64,000 nucleotides of DNA, taken from assembly GCF_047511655.1 (NCBI RefSeq), contig NC_133394.1, positions 58,002,501 through 58,066,500 on the forward strand, in the 5' to 3' direction. A program made the position numbers and the translations under genes. The stretch comes from Castor canadensis (Eukaryota > Chordata > Mammalia > Rodentia > Castoridae). The stretch's first letter is position 1, and each line of letters begins with the position of its first letter. The notes below the pieces were generated by a model. That model was not told the DNA's origin. It ran no database searches and saw nothing but the letters and a program-made list of their open reading frames with translations. Shown piece by piece: positions 38,235-50,409 of the stretch.

Positions 38235-39880
38235 TCAAGATGGCAGATTGCTGATAGACCCCAGAACACTGAACTCCCACAAGACTGAAGGAGAACCTTA
38301 GGTTTGTGGTAGCAAGGGTAAGTGATTTGCCTTGTCTGCCAAATAATGGGTTACTACTATATAGGCAAACTATATCTATAATGACCGACTTTTAAATAGC
38401 CTTTTAAAGTGCAAAGCAGTCCAGGCACATGGGCATAGCTAAGCTGCTGCACCGCTGTTCCTCTGGGGAGTGGTTTTTTTCCTTCCTCCCGTTTTATTTT
38501 TTTCTTTTCTCTTTTTGGAGAAAAGAATCCACAAGGATTCTAGTCCATGAAAGACCATTTGAAATGCTAAAAATCAATATACAGCACTGTGAGCCAAGCC
38601 CTGGAAGTGCCTGGGGAGTTGCAGACTGTGGAGCAAGGGAATGAGAAGTGTCACTTCAGTACTGCTGATTGCTGCCTATGGCCCTGGTACACCAACCTTG
38701 GATTCCAGAAGAGGTGCCACTATCCATTCAGGTGAGCTTGCTGGTTTTAGCCTTGGTGCATACCACATAGTCCAGCTCAGTTTGTGGACATTGATTGCAC
38801 CCCTCCAAGAGAAAGCTTTTGTATAAAATGAGTGAAATCCTGTACCTTACCTGGTAAAGGAGGGGCAGCTCAGCCTGCACGTCTCTATACAAAGAAAGAT
38901 AGCAAAGATTCAGGCTAGCCAAGCCCGAGCACAGCCTGTGGGAAATAATAACCCATTTAACCACCTCTGAGAAGCTAGTAGCAAGCTGAAACTGACTGAC
39001 TCCTAGAGAAGAGCTTTTGACCAAACAGCCTGAGCCACAGCTCACAGACTTACCAGAGGAGTGATAGGGGCTGGTCACTGTTCTCTCAGATCAGCTCTAT
39101 ACTGGACCACCTTGGAGAACCTGCTTCCCCAAGTAAGCTGAACCTAATGGCCTGCATAAAAGGAGAGTGTCTAAACAGCCTGAGTGATGCCCCAAATCAG
39201 CCTAGTAGGGAGGGGCACCACCAATTGCCACCCTGCTTAGCATGTCTATCTTTGTCTAAAGGGATAGCACCCAGAGTGAGAACTGCAGTCTAAAAACTAA
39301 GGAAAGGAAATGGGAGGGAGGTGCCTAGTACACTCATTGAACACATAGAAAACCCACTCCTCTCCATAAAAAAGAAGCAATGCAGATTAAATTTTAACTT
39401 ATCCTTGTTTTTCCTATTTTGTTGAAAGTTCAATTTGTCTAGCCTTCTTTCATTCCATTTTTCTAATTTATTTTTCTTCCTTCCCTCTCCTTATCTTACT
39501 CTCCTGTTCCCCCTTTTTCCCCATTTTCCTTATCTCTTCCTCACAAATCACTCAATGAGTAGTTTATTTTACCACATTTAATCATTACTTTTATCCTTTC
39601 TAGCCCTCTGTAATCCCTGACAATGGCGCCCTCCTCCACAAGGATTGAACTTGACCTATACACACAGTAGGATCTTATTACCCTGTAGCCCCCATGCCTC
39701 ACACCTCTTCTCACCCTCTCCCCATGCTTCTTCTTCCTCATCAAATCTTCCATTCCAATTATTTTTAATAGCTAAATTGTAATCTTTATGCAAACAACTT
39801 TTATTTTCCCAATACCCCTCTTTCTATATAAAATACTGCCAATGGTGTTATATATCATGTAAATAACTAGTTTGGCATTG
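38235..39880 (+). mobile_element. Old L1 5' untranslated region (probable)
   Basis: Begins with TCAAGATGGCAGATTGCTGA, resembling the AAGATGGC start of many L1 5' ends. It continues as GC-richer text with 'gaggggcagctcagcctgcacg' and a pyrimidine-rich stretch at 39,370-39,760, then leads directly into ORF1-like sequence. The open frames 38429-38826 and 38728-39078 (minus) lie in it and are not genes. Confidence 0.5.
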
Positions 39881-40780
39881 AATCCACGAATTCATTATTG
39901 CTAAATTATACCTCCAGGTCAGTGAACAGAAATGATACAGCAACTTAGCCAACAACCAATCTAGGCAGAACATAGAAATTAAGTCCAGGAAAAGATCACA
40001 GGTGACTAAAACCTGCAACCAACTAATTGACAATGCATGAGCAAATCTCAAAATAGAAGCATTAGAAATAGAAGTCAGGGTAATATGACCCCTCAAAAGA
40101 TCAAATGGAAACTCTAGAAATGAAAAGCTCCTAAGTCAAACAAAATATGCAGTTGAAAACCACTCCAGCAGACTGGAACAAGTGGAAAACAGAATTTCAG
40201 GACCTGAAAACAAAATAGATATAAGGAAAAAACAGATGAATACACAGAGAAAAGACAAAAGAATTATGAAAGGAATATGCATGAACTCTGCAACTTCATC
40301 ATAAGACCAAACCTATGAATCATGGCATTGAAGAAGGAGAAGAAGTGCATGATAAAGGCATAGAAAACATAGTCAACAAAATATTAGCAGAAAACTCCCT
40401 AAATCTCAAGAAATAGGCACCCATACAGGTACAGGAGACACCAAACAGATATGACCAAAATATAACTTCTCCACAGCATATTAAAGTTAAAACAATAACC
40501 ACAGGCACCCAAGAAAGAATATTTAAGGCCATAAGGGAGAAACATTAAGTAACATATAAAGGTAAACCCACCAAAATAACAGCAGATTTCTCAACAGAAA
40601 TCTTAAGAACAAAAAGGGCACAGATTGAGGTATTTCAAGCACTGAAAGAAAACTATTTCAAGTCTATCCTTTACCCAGAAAAGCTATCGTTTATAATTAA
40701 AGGAGAAATAAAAACCTTTCATGACAAACAGAAACTGAAACAATATGTGATCACTAAACCAGGACCCCCAAAATAGTCAA
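39881..40780 (+). pseudogene. L1 ORF1 remnant
   Basis: Sense-strand remains of L1 ORF1, the RNA-binding chaperone of the L1 particle. An A-rich coiled-coil part (40,130-40,330) is followed by the C-terminal domain. The latter is recognisable at 40,572-40,750 from codons for Ile-Thr-Ala-Asp-Phe-Ser and for Tyr-Pro-Glu-Lys-Leu-Ser-Phe, then Gly-Glu-Ile-Lys-Thr-Phe-His-Asp-Lys-Gln-Lys. Many stops and frameshifts break it; no full-length frame survives. Confidence 0.75.
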
Positions 40781-40899
40781 AAGAATCCTAAACACAGAGA
40801 TGAAAATAAACATAGATACTAAACCATGAGAATTATCTCACGAGAAAAGCAGACAAGAAATTGTGGAGTAGCAAAAAATCAGTTGTACACACACACTCA

Positions 40900-41432
40900 C
40901 ACACCCTTTCACACCAAAGACAACAAAATTGCAGGAATAACCACATAGCTCTCAATATTAACACTGAATGGTCTCAATTTCCCCATTAAAAGACATAGAT
41001 TGGCAAACTAGATTAAAAAGGAAGACCTAATGATTTGTTGTTTACAAGAAACCTATCTCACAGAAACAAACACTGGCTTAGGGTGAACAGATAGAAAAAG
41101 ATTTTCTAAGCAAACAGTCCCTGAAAACAGGCAGGGGCAGCTATACTTACATCACATATAGTAGACTTCAAACTTAAATTAGTCAGAAGAGACAAAGGTC
41201 ACTTCATATCAATAAAAGGAACAAAACATTGAGAGGAATAACAGTTGTTAACTTACATGCTCCCAATGTTGTCAAATCCAACTTCATTAGACAAATACTA
41301 GTAGACTTAAAAGCACAGACAGACCCCAAAACAGTGATAGTGGGAAACCTCAGTACCACACTGTCACCAATAGATAGGTCATCCAGACTAAAAAATCAAC
41401 AAAGAAACTTCGGAATAAATTATTCCCTTTTC
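40900..41432 (+). pseudogene. L1 ORF2 endonuclease-domain remnant
   Basis: Start of L1 ORF2 in the same orientation as the ORF1 remnant. The endonuclease domain nicks target DNA in active L1. Visible codons include Leu-Asn-Gly-Leu-Asn-Phe-Pro-Ile-Lys-Arg-His-Arg (~40,957-41,000) and Cys-Cys-Leu-Gln-Glu-Thr-Tyr-Leu (~41,036-41,060), which contains the conserved Gln-Glu-Thr catalytic region. The later Gly-Asp motif reads Gly-Asn (GGAAACCTC, ~41,343), a likely inactivating change. It breaks off abruptly at about 41,432. Confidence 0.75.
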
Positions 41433-41435
41433 TAG

Positions 41436-42330
41436 TGAATTGCTGGCAAGGATCTCCCATTCTGTGGGCTGTCTCTTCAATTTGGTAATTATTCACTTTA
41501 TTATGTAGAAATTCTTTAATTTGAGGCAATCCCTTTTGTCAATTCTTGTTCTTATTTCTTGAGCAATTAAAGTACTATTCAGAAAGACATTACCTATGCT
41601 TTTAACTTCAAGGGTGTCTCCTGTTTTCCACTAATGATTACAAAGTTTCAGGCCTTCTGGTATGATCCTTGACTCATTTTTGAATTAATTTTTGAACAGG
41701 GAGAGAAATTGGTATCTGGTTCCAGGCTTCTACATATTGTTTTTCAAAGGCTCATTTGTTGAAGAGGCTGTCTTTTCTTCAATGTGTGTTTTTGGTGCCT
41801 TTGTCAAAAATAAGATGGTTGCAGTTGTGGGCTTATTTCCGAGTCTTCTTCTATTATGTACTATTGTTCTTCATATGTGTTTTTATGCCAGTACCATGCT
41901 GTTTTTATTACTATGGCTCTGTAGTATAATTTGAAGTCAGGTATTGTGATACCTCTAGCATTGCTCTTTTTGCTCAGAATTGCTTTGGTTATTTAGGGTC
42001 TTTTATGCTTCCAAATGAATTTGAGGATTGATTTTTCTATTTCTGTTAAAAATGACATTGGAATTTTGCTGAGGATTGCATTGATCTATATATTTCTTTT
42101 GGTAGCATAGTCATTTTAATAATAATTGTTTGATTATCCATTGACATGGGAGGTCCTTCCACATTTTGTTGTCTTCTATTTCTTTTTTCAGTGTTTTATA
42201 GCATTAATTGTAGAGGTATTTCACCTACTTAGCTAAGTTTAGTCCTAGGTATTTAGTTTTTTTGAAGTGATTTATGAATGAGATTATTTTCCTGATTTTT
42301 CTCTTCACCTCTGCAGGAAATACTTTTATT
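41436..42330 (-). pseudogene. L1 ORF2 C-terminal fragment, opposite orientation
   Basis: The plus strand is the complement of L1 ORF2 downstream of the RT core: 'ctcccattctgtgggctgtctcttcaatttgg' at the left, 'tgtttttggtgcctttgtcaaaaataagatgg' (~41,788), 'ccagtaccatgctgtttttattactatggctctgtagtata' (~41,890) and 'ttgacatgggaggtccttcc' (~42,140). The same blocks appear in the L1 at 61.9-62.6 kb. Diverged, with no intact frame. Confidence 0.85.
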
Positions 42331-42822
42331 GGTTGTTTAAAAAATACTTAGTATAATGCCAAAAGCCAAAGCACCAAATTTAGTTCTTCCTCTATCATAC
42401 TATATTGTAAATTTTTACTGAAAAAGAAGTATAAATATGTCAATGCTTATCATATAAGTGTTTTAGAATTATATATTTTTCTAAATTAATTACCTATAAA
42501 ACCATTTTGCCTAAGTACATTTAAAATTTAATTTAATAAAAGACACTTTGGCAATATACCCCTAGTAACTGCCATCTTTGCCAAAACTGTGACTCTCTAG
42601 AATTTTATTGCTGCTTCCTTAGTCATATCCACATGCTTCTCAGTAATCCTGCTGCAATGATTTGCATCTCAATTAAATCTACACAGAAGTCCCTCCCAGC
42701 AATAATGGGAACTGTGCATATTCTATCTTGTTGCCTTTATGAAATGTTGATCTATTCTTCACAAATGATGCATGACTCAATATTTTCATTGATTTAGGGA
42801 AGAACTTCCTTTTCAATTTTCT
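42331..42822. other. Unassigned AT-rich sequence
   Basis: Nothing recognised; the left part may be a further decayed continuation of the minus-strand L1. Confidence 0.4.
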
Positions 42823-42824
42823 AT

Positions 42825-42908
42825 TTTTTCTGGTGGTACTGGGGTTTAAACTCAGGGCCTTATGCTTGCTAGGTAGGTGCTTTAACATTTTAATCATGCC
42901 TCTATTCC
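42825..42908 (-). repeat. ID-like tRNA-derived SINE
   Basis: TTTTTTC then TGGTGGTACTGGGGTTTAAA (box B complement), 'cagggccttatgcttgctaggtaggtgctttaac', then a degraded box A complement. Confidence 0.85.
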
Positions 42909-42909
42909 T

Positions 42910-45005
42910 CAGTGGTCCACTCTTAATACGATGTTGTCCTGGTGGTTGCCAGGAATAAGACAGCTAATTGTTTTGCAGAAAAACCTGGAGCAACCTTTCT
43001 CTTTGTCCTATCTTTTTCTCTCCATGAAAAACTCACAATCATATTTGAAATCCTCAAGATTCAAATCACTGATGCATTTCCTGGATTAGACAAGCAGAAT
43101 TAGCCTCGCCTCTTATACCTCACTGCTGAATGCAATAGTACCACTGTTTGTGTAAATTCTGCTTTCCTTTGGGAAATTCAAAAAACAAAACATACATGAC
43201 AGCTTTAATACATGGTAGAACCTAAAACATACCCTTTAGTGCCTGATCAGGCAAATAGAACTAAGGTATGGTTTCAAGTGCCATGGGCAATGCTGCTTAA
43301 AGAGTGAGGTTGCCCCGAAGTAGGATGGCTGAGCAAAAATGTCTAGCATTGGAGTTGGGATGACCAAGTTCCCTGATGGAGATTAATTTTGTACAATACT
43401 CAGCTACACAAGAAAAATATTGATAGATCTTTGTAATTGAATCTTCATCAACAAATTTCCCTGAATGAATTCACTCACTATGGTTAAGTTCAGGAAAAAA
43501 GGAATATACACTACTTCTCCATGTAGGAGTTCTCAGAGAAAATATAAGTCATAACAGTATGAATTCATGGAGAATGTTATAGCCCTTTAGATATGGATAA
43601 AGGTCATTGCAGCAAGGCATTCACTTTGTTGTGTACTTTAGTTTAATTCACAAGACAGATATTAAGAAAAGCAGTGCTTAGAGGGTGCCCTTGAATCCTA
43701 TGATTTATTCCTTTCTTTAAGATCTTTTTATCAGGAATTTTCCTGAGTGCAATCAATGTTCTTACCATTATTTAAAATATATTAAGATGGCATTTTTGTC
43801 TGGCTTCAGAAACCTGATTCCAGACAATTTGTGGTAATCATTGCTTTCCATTTCAGAGCCATGATTACTTCTCCATATCAGTCTCAAACTAATGTGGGCA
43901 TTAAAAATGGATTCCTGTTGAGTCACAGAAGCAGCTTTGAGTTATTTTGGAGCAAAGCACCAGTGATGTTGGCCTTGCTCATTGCTCAGCAACCTTAATG
44001 TAAAATTCAGTATGGCCGGTTTCGTAAATATCAGGGCAGGAATGCCAGCAGACTGCTCAATTCGCCAGTCACACAGGCGAGGGACATGCGTTTTCAATTC
44101 CACCTGAGCATTTAACATCTGCATATTAAGGCATTTCCAAATACCTGACAGAAATGTCATCAATGAAACTGAGAAGAAAATACTTCTGACAGACTTTTTC
44201 TTTGGCTTTCTTGGTATTGTACTTGCCAAATTCAAAAGACACAAAACTGTTCTCTTAAACTTTCCAGATATTTACTTTTTGTTAAAAAAATGAGGAAATC
44301 TGGGACCAGTGGCCGAAGACAGGATTGCAAAAGGAACTGCTACATTAATCAGAACTAAGGAATAACTTACTATCTTGGCCAAGACCATTTCCCAAGGTAC
44401 TGAGTTGACTCTGAAATCATAGGAGAAACAAAGTGAAGGATCTTTAGCAATATCTAAAATTATCTGCACTACTTAACTTAATCAAATAAATATTTTTCAG
44501 AGTCAAAGTTTAAGTAATGTATATATATAATATATATATACACTTCCATATATGTATACACTATTTTGGTGATATATATTAATTTACATATTTATAATTC
44601 TGGGTACAGTATTAAAAAATTATTTTGGCTTGCTGTTATACACTATGTTGAGGCTTTTAGGGTAAAAGATGCTTATTAGCTGAACCACATAGCCACAAAG
44701 CTGTGTTACATCATGGTACCTACTACCAGGCAACTACTAAACAGCTATTGAATTTCAGAGCTAGAACATGAATTCAAGTCTTATTTAACTCCACAGTCCT
44801 TTTTCATGATGACTACATTATCATGATCCACAGAAAAAGTGTATATGCCTCTTAGAGTATAATATGAACAGGAGATTACATGTGTTATCAATAGATAGCC
44901 TACCAACTAAATTTCCCACACCTGTGCCACTCTTTTGTTGACTTAGACTCTTTATAATTGATTCATTACACTAGAAAACAGATTATTCTACACAACAAAT
45001 CATTT
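42910..45005. other. Unassigned noncoding sequence
   Basis: No gene or named repeat. Contains an AT dinucleotide-rich tract (44,519-44,580). The 100-codon minus frame at 43942-44244 shows no domain. Confidence 0.5.
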
Positions 45006-45009
45006 CACT

Positions 45010-45415
45010 CTTCTGTTTATTTGTAACTTTTTATTATGAGAATTTTCAAATGTATCTCAAAATAAGCAATTCTACAAGGATACTCCCAGCTTTCAACTCA
45101 TGGTCAGGCTTTCCTCTCTATCCAATACTACTTGAAAATAAATCCAATTCGACATATCATTTCATCCATATATATTTCAAATCCTATCTCTGTAAAATAA
45201 GGACTTTTTAAGTACAATATTAATATCATCTTAAATTAATGAACCCTACTTCCTTAACGTTATCAAGTATCTTCTCATGTTCAAGTTCCCCAATTGTCTC
45301 ATAATTTATTTAAAAAGTTGACTGGTTTGAGGCAGAATCAAAGTCTCTATCTTATTTTTAGTTAATACTTGCCTTAAATCTCTTTTCAAAATCTTTCTGT
45401 CTCTCTTTCCTTACA
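45010..45415 (+). repeat. Ancient LINE-like dispersed repeat fragment
   Basis: 'ggactttttaagtacaatattaatatcat...ttccttaacgttatcaagtatcttctcatgttcaagttccccaattgtctcataa' matches a motif chain common in mammalian genomes, continuing 'gttgactggtttgaggcagaatcaaagtctctatc'. Family assigned only as old LINE-type. Confidence 0.4.
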
Positions 45416-45999
45416 GCTTATTTGCTGAAGACACTGGCTGAGCTGTCCTGTAGAGTTTCCCATGGTCTGGGTCTCACTGATGGTCTCCCAGCTGTTCCCT
45501 TGTTACCTGTATTACCTGTGAATTTGTGATAAGCTTTAAAAGGCTCCTTGGTGGGTGATGGTGGAGATGTCAGAAAGGGGGCAGAAAAGGAAATGTCAGG
45601 TTCCACTCTCCAACACAGAAAGTTCAGCTGGCAACTATCCATAAACTAGAACATCTTCTTAAAGATCTCAGTACATTAAAACAAGCCTGAAATACCTGTG
45701 TGAGATCCACAGAATTGAATGAAAATCAAATTGAAAGATAAAAGTATAGCCTTACTTTGACTGTATTGTTTTTCCTCTTTCTCCAAGTCAGCACAATGTC
45801 ACCATGGGCCCAGGGTAATTCTCTCTGTTTCACATCATGTTGTCTTGGGAAAAGAGGAGGATCAGTGCAATCAAAATAAGGTTCATTTTCCTGGGGCCCA
45901 TGGTTTTCACAGGAGGAAAAGAATGGGAGGTAGTGATTCCTCTTCCTTCGTATTGCAAACCAATTCCCAAAAAGCCCACCCTGGTTTCACCCTATAGAG
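45416..45999. other. Unassigned noncoding sequence
   Basis: Nothing recognised. Confidence 0.5.
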
Positions 46000-47725
46000 A
46001 ACTCTGCTGAGCCATGCAGGGCTGAGCAGAGGAGGCAGAGGTCACAAGTGTACAGATCTTGGCAGTAATTCTATTCTTCCACTGGCTGTAGTGGAGCTAT
46101 GAGACAATTTCCTAACATACCCACAAGGCTGCACTGGCTGCCTTCAGAACTGTGGAGGGAAGTTCAACCAACTTGAGTCCCTAGATGAGTTATCTTCATA
46201 CCCAATCTTAAAACTCACCCAATGACCCTGCCAAGGCAGTATGATGACCACCGCCACTGAGTCTACAGAAATGTAGGCTAGACCTGTTTGAGCCAAGCAC
46301 TGACTCAACTCAGTCAAACCCCTACTCAATTCTGAAGGGAAGACAATTGTTATTTGTACATTTTTAGGGAGCCAAGCCTCTGGCCTTGCTTATCCTGAGC
46401 ACTGACTCTGCATAACTTTGGAGCCAGCTTGCACCCTGTCCAACTGCAGATTCCAAAAAGCATAACGTCTCAACCAGGGATACATCCTGTAACCTGAAAA
46501 GAAGCCATCACATAACCCAGCCAGCAGCTCTTCCCGAGAGCAGAGTTCAACTTGGAGTATCACTGTGTACCAGAGCCTTCCCAGCAATCCTATCCAATAC
46601 CAAAACAAAGGCAGTGGGACATACAACTAGAGAATGCACAGAAACTCTGCCTGCATGGGTCATCATGATCAGCCTTTCCAGAATAATAGGTTACACTAAT
46701 AGTGAAGGTCTATCCTGGGCAAAGAATACCTGTCAAATGTGCAGACAACAATACAAGGACAAATGTTTTATGAAGAATCAGGGAATAATGAAAAACTAAT
46801 AAAGTCCCAGTAGCAGATGATAATGAAATGAAGATGTATGAAATGACTGACAGAATTCAGAATAAGTCTCTTGAAGAAGTTCATGGAACTACAAGATTAT
46901 ATAGACAGAAAATTAAATATGGAAAATAGTACATGGATAAAACAAGAAGTTTGACAAAGAAATAGAAACAAAGGAAAACCAACTAAAAATCCTAGAGATG
47001 AGATATATAATGATTGAGTTGAAAAATTCAGTATAAAGATTCAGCAGCAGACATCAAGCAGAATAAAGAATCAGTGAGCAAGAGGAAAAACTTCTGGAAT
47101 TACCCAGTCAGAAAAGCAAAATGACAAAAGAATGAAGAAAGCCTATGGGAATTATGGGATACTATCAGGAGATGAAATAGTTGTATGATGGGAATTGCTC
47201 ATGGAGACAAAAAATAATAAGGACCAGTATTAATATTTAAAGAAATAACAGCTGAAATGTTCCCTCACTCACAGATACATGCCAGAGTCCAGATAACAGG
47301 AAGCACAGAGACCTCCAGCCAAATTCAACTCAGGTAAAGAGGAGTCACGAGACATAAATAATCAAACTATCCAAAATCAAAATCAGCCTGGTGCTGGTGG
47401 CTCACTTGTAATCCTAGCTACTTGGGAGGCTGAGATTCAAGATGGTTTGGGGGTAGCCCAGGCAAATAGCTTGCAAGCCTCCATCTCAAAAATAATAACA
47501 TCAAAATGGACTGGAGGTACGGCTCAAGTGGTAGAATGACTGCTTTCCAAGCATGAAGCCTGAGTTAATTCCCACCCCCCCAAAAAAGTCAAAATCAAAA
47601 TCAAACAACAATTTCTGGGTGCAATGAAAAATAAAGTTATATCACATACAAAAGAGTGCCAATATGACTATTGCAGATTTCTCAGAGGAAGTATGGAAAA
47701 CAAAGAGAGAATGAGATGAGTCTCT
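46000..47725 (+). mobile_element. Old L1 (L1M/HAL1-like) 5' region and ORF1 remnant, split by a SINE
   Basis: A-rich sense text of the L1 ORF1 type: 'gaattcagaataagtctcttgaagaag' (~46,854), 'atgattgagttgaaaaattcagta' (~47,010), 'gaattacccagtcagaaaagcaaaatgacaaaagaatgaagaaagcctatggga' (~47,096-47,150), and 'gcagatttctcagaggaa' (~47,672) after the inserted SINE. Frames are broken throughout. Confidence 0.6.
47386..47589 (+). repeat. Composite B1/7SL-like plus tRNA-derived SINE with 14-bp target duplication
   Basis: The left half has GGTGGCTCACTTGTAATCCT and 'agctacttgggaggctgagattcaagatgg'. A CTCAAAAATAATAA linker follows, then the tRNA-derived half ACTGGAGGTACGGCTCAAGT with a degenerate box B. 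Perfect 14-bp direct repeats (caaaatcaaaatca) lie at 47,372-47,385 and 47,590-47,603. This is the clearest lineage marker in the window. Confidence 0.92.
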
Positions 47726-48249
47726 TAAGGCAATGTGGATAAAAACCTTCTACTTGTCTACAGAATTCAGATTAAAAGTCCTCTCCTCTCCTCCCCTCCT
47801 AAACTCATCATTTAGAGCTTAGGTTAAAAGTCACTACCGAGGGAAGCATCCCTGATGCCATAATCTCAGCCAGGTTCATTTTTTATTCACGTTCATGAAA
47901 ACACATTGCTTTCCTTCAGATTATCTAACTCAGTTTCTAATTATATACTCCATTTGCTGATTAGCCAAAGAGCAAAAATTTTGGTGTTTTTATGGTTTAT
48001 TTTTATTCGTTTAGTTTTCCTACTTTTGCTTAATGTTAACAACAGAAGAGATTTGAAGAGAAAGAGACAACAGAGTAGAAGCCAGTACAAGATTTAAGGG
48101 CACAGAATTGACCTGAGAGACAAGGAAAAGGGAAGTGTCAATCATCAGGAAGCAGGCATGCATAGACTTCCATATGGATGTTTTGTGGGTGGAGAAATAC
48201 AATGGTTTCTCTTGGGATCTTCTGTGTTCCCATTTCCAAAGGAAGGAGA

Positions 48250-48624
48250 AGTCTGTTCACAAAAGGAAGGCTAGTATTCAGGGAATGGCCATTATAAAGA
48301 ATCACAGCATCCTGAGTTTTATTTTAAAGGATGCCCAAGACATTGTAATGAACAATGATCAACATTTGGAAAACACAGAGGTATCTGAACAGATGAAGAC
48401 TGTTCACTTCATAGTATCAGAAAGTGAAGACAGAAAGCCAGGAAGTAGTTGGGAGTCCCAATATTCCCTTCAAGGGTGTATCCCAATGACCAAATTTCAT
48501 TTAATTAAGCCCCACATCTTAAAAGATTCCAGCACCTCCCAATAATTCCAGGGGCTAGGCATCAGTTCTTTCATGGGCCTTTAGGTAACATGGAATGTTG
48601 AGATTCCAGATTCAAACTATAGCA
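48250..48624 (-). repeat. ERVL-MaLR-type LTR
   Basis: Read on the minus strand it begins at 48,624 with TGCTATAGTTTGAATCTGG, continues with 'ttattgggaggtgctggaatcttttaagatgtggggctta' and then 'acacccttgaagggaatattgggactccc'. The 5' end resembles the LTR at 32,044. The far end (48,250) is approximate. The 136-codon frame at 48135-48545 overlaps it and is rejected. Confidence 0.6.
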
Positions 48625-49509
48625 ATTTCATCTAATTTCCCCAACACACCAATGAAGGAGGTAGACTATAGAAGAAAGTATTAAAGTCAGAAAGTTAACA
48701 ATCTATGCAGACTCACAGACAGTAACGAAGAATCTGAAATTCAGACACAGCAAAAATAAAATGGGATAGGAAACAATAAACTTAGAACTAATATGCTAAC
48801 GGGTAAAATATATTCTTTTAAAAACATTATACAACTATGAGGATGCTAGTAACGTTATGAAAATTATACATTTTATTGTACTAAAACAGAATTAATAAAT
48901 ATGAGCCTAAACTATTTCAGGAGAAAACACTCATGTATTTCCAGAAAAGGATGGAAGCTTTTAAAAATTAGAATAACAATAAGTGGATGATTACATTTCA
49001 CTTACATAAATTGAATATGCAGTTAAAGAGAAATCCACTGATAGTTACAGATTTTATTTCAGATAAAAACATTTTTTACTAGTAAGATTGTATAGTTAAT
49101 GCTATATTTTTGTTTTTGCTTGTTAGAGTTATTTATGTGTAGTTCTAGCCAAGTCTAATATTTTTAAAGTTGAAATGGAGATGTACCCATATTATTTGGG
49201 GTCATGATTCCATATGCATTGCACACTGAACAGATATGGGGAAAGTAAAACATTTTGGTCAATGAGGAGAGTGGACGTTTTTAACCAATTTCGGAGTTAA
49301 TAGGAAATCTCACTTTGCCAAGTGAGTCAATGCATCATGCCCAGTCCATCTTCCTTAATCCCAAACTGAAATTCTTCTTGAATTCTACTCATAAAAACAT
49401 GCAGAAAACAGAAAACTATTTAATATTCATAAGGAAATCTTAGTTCTTTATTTTCATATGTCAAAGATTATAACCATGTAAACACATAAAGTTACCTTGG
49501 CTTCTTGTA
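48625..49509. other. Unassigned AT-rich sequence
   Basis: Left flank of the retrovirus; nothing recognised. Confidence 0.5.
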
Positions 49510-49514
49510 GTCAG
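49510..49514. repeat. Target-site duplication, left copy
   Basis: GTCAG immediately before the LTR's TG; identical to 55,703-55,707. Confidence 0.85.
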
Positions 49515-49820
49515 TGATAGAACAATAATGTTCCCATTTGTAAACAGGCGGTTATTTTATACTTGAGAAACTCCCAAGGACAGCCCCACCCTTAACAGAA
49601 ATTCCCACACTCTAAGACAGCCCCACCCCTACCAGAGACTGCCATGCATGCACTAACTTCTTTAACCTCCCCCTTCTATAAAAGCCATGCCTCGCTCAGA
49701 GTCTGGGCTGTGCCATCTTTCCCCAACCAGCCAGGCAGTTCAAGTCTGCCATTAAACTTTACTCTATGGACATGAGACTTTTCTTGTGAGCTTTCTTTGT
49801 GAGTGGCATTTTTCTGAATA
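49515..49820 (+). repeat. 5' LTR
   Basis: Starts TGATAGAACAATAATG and ends at 'ctgaata' (canonical CA decayed to TA). It carries a TATA box (TATAAAAG, 49,677-49,684) preceded by a C-rich tract and a polyadenylation signal ATTAAA (49,751-49,756). About 306 bp; pairs with 55,387-55,702. Confidence 0.92.
49677..49684 (+). promoter_or_regulatory. LTR TATA box (5' LTR)
   Basis: TATAAAAG following CCTCCCCCTTC; the identical box is kept in the 3' LTR at 55,560-55,567. It would drive provirus transcription; current activity unknown. Confidence 0.7.
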
Positions 49821-49823
49821 TTT

Positions 49824-49841
49824 TGGTGCCGTGACTCAGAT
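49824..49841 (+). other. Retroviral primer-binding site, tRNA-His
   Basis: TGGTGCCGTGACTCAGAT lies 3 nt after the 5' LTR. It is complementary to the 3' end of mammalian tRNA-His (CCA plus the acceptor/T-arm) with a single change (A for G at position 15). HERV-H/RTVL-H elements are defined by this primer choice. Confidence 0.88.
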
Positions 49842-50400
49842 TGGGTGCGCTCCCAGCACTGACCTTGCTCTCCCGGCCTCCCCCAACCCATCCTACTTTC
49901 TCTCTCTCTTAACTCCCATTCCCTTCCTCTGGGATCTGAGCTGCTTTGCTGGAACCCCTGATCCTAGAAAATGCCACTCTCTCACAGCTTATGGGGAATT
50001 TCCTCCACCCCACCATACCTCCAATTGCCATCCATCACTGGCCAATCTTCCCTCAAGGTCCTCTCTTGCTGCTGAGAGAGAGCCATGATCTCTCTCTCAT
50101 TTCCTCAAAAATCCTAGCGCTAGGTCTCGACTTGCTCTTGTCCCTGGGAACCGGGCTCCTCACTAGGGACTGTGGACCCCCATGGTGAAGATGTTCCCTC
50201 TGGGTGCTCCACATCTCTCTCTCTCTCTCTCTCCTGAGGACCTGATATTTCGGGGATGCCCGCCATATCTCTCCTCAGTTCAGGCCTCACCATGGGAGTT
50301 GGACCATCCAAAAATTCCTTCAGACTCCCCATTGGGATGTCTTCTGGCCAATCTTGGGCCCCTACACCTCATGCTTGATCTTAGGCCTTGAAAGCTCATT
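49842..50400 (+). other. Retroviral leader (untranslated)
   Basis: C/T-rich sequence between primer site and gag, with a (CT)n run at about 50,213-50,233. Pro/Ser-rich frames up to 100 codons (49786-50088, 49946-50188) occur on the plus strand but show no domain; they reflect composition. Confidence 0.6.
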
Positions 50401-50409
50401 TTTCTCTGT

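Noticed and set aside
39052..41432. Twin-priming explanation for the inverted L1 pair
   Set aside because: Twin priming places an inverted 5' piece against the 5' side of the 3' piece; here the 3'-ward sides face each other.
44519..44580. Alternating TA tract as a possible origin or hairpin element
   Set aside because: Imperfect AT microsatellite without other supporting structure.
48135..48545. 136-codon plus-strand frame
   Set aside because: Overlaps a MaLR-type LTR on the opposite strand; no domain.
49786..50391. Pro/Ser-rich frames of up to 100 codons as a possible host gene
   Set aside because: They lie between the retroviral primer site and gag and reflect the C-rich leader.
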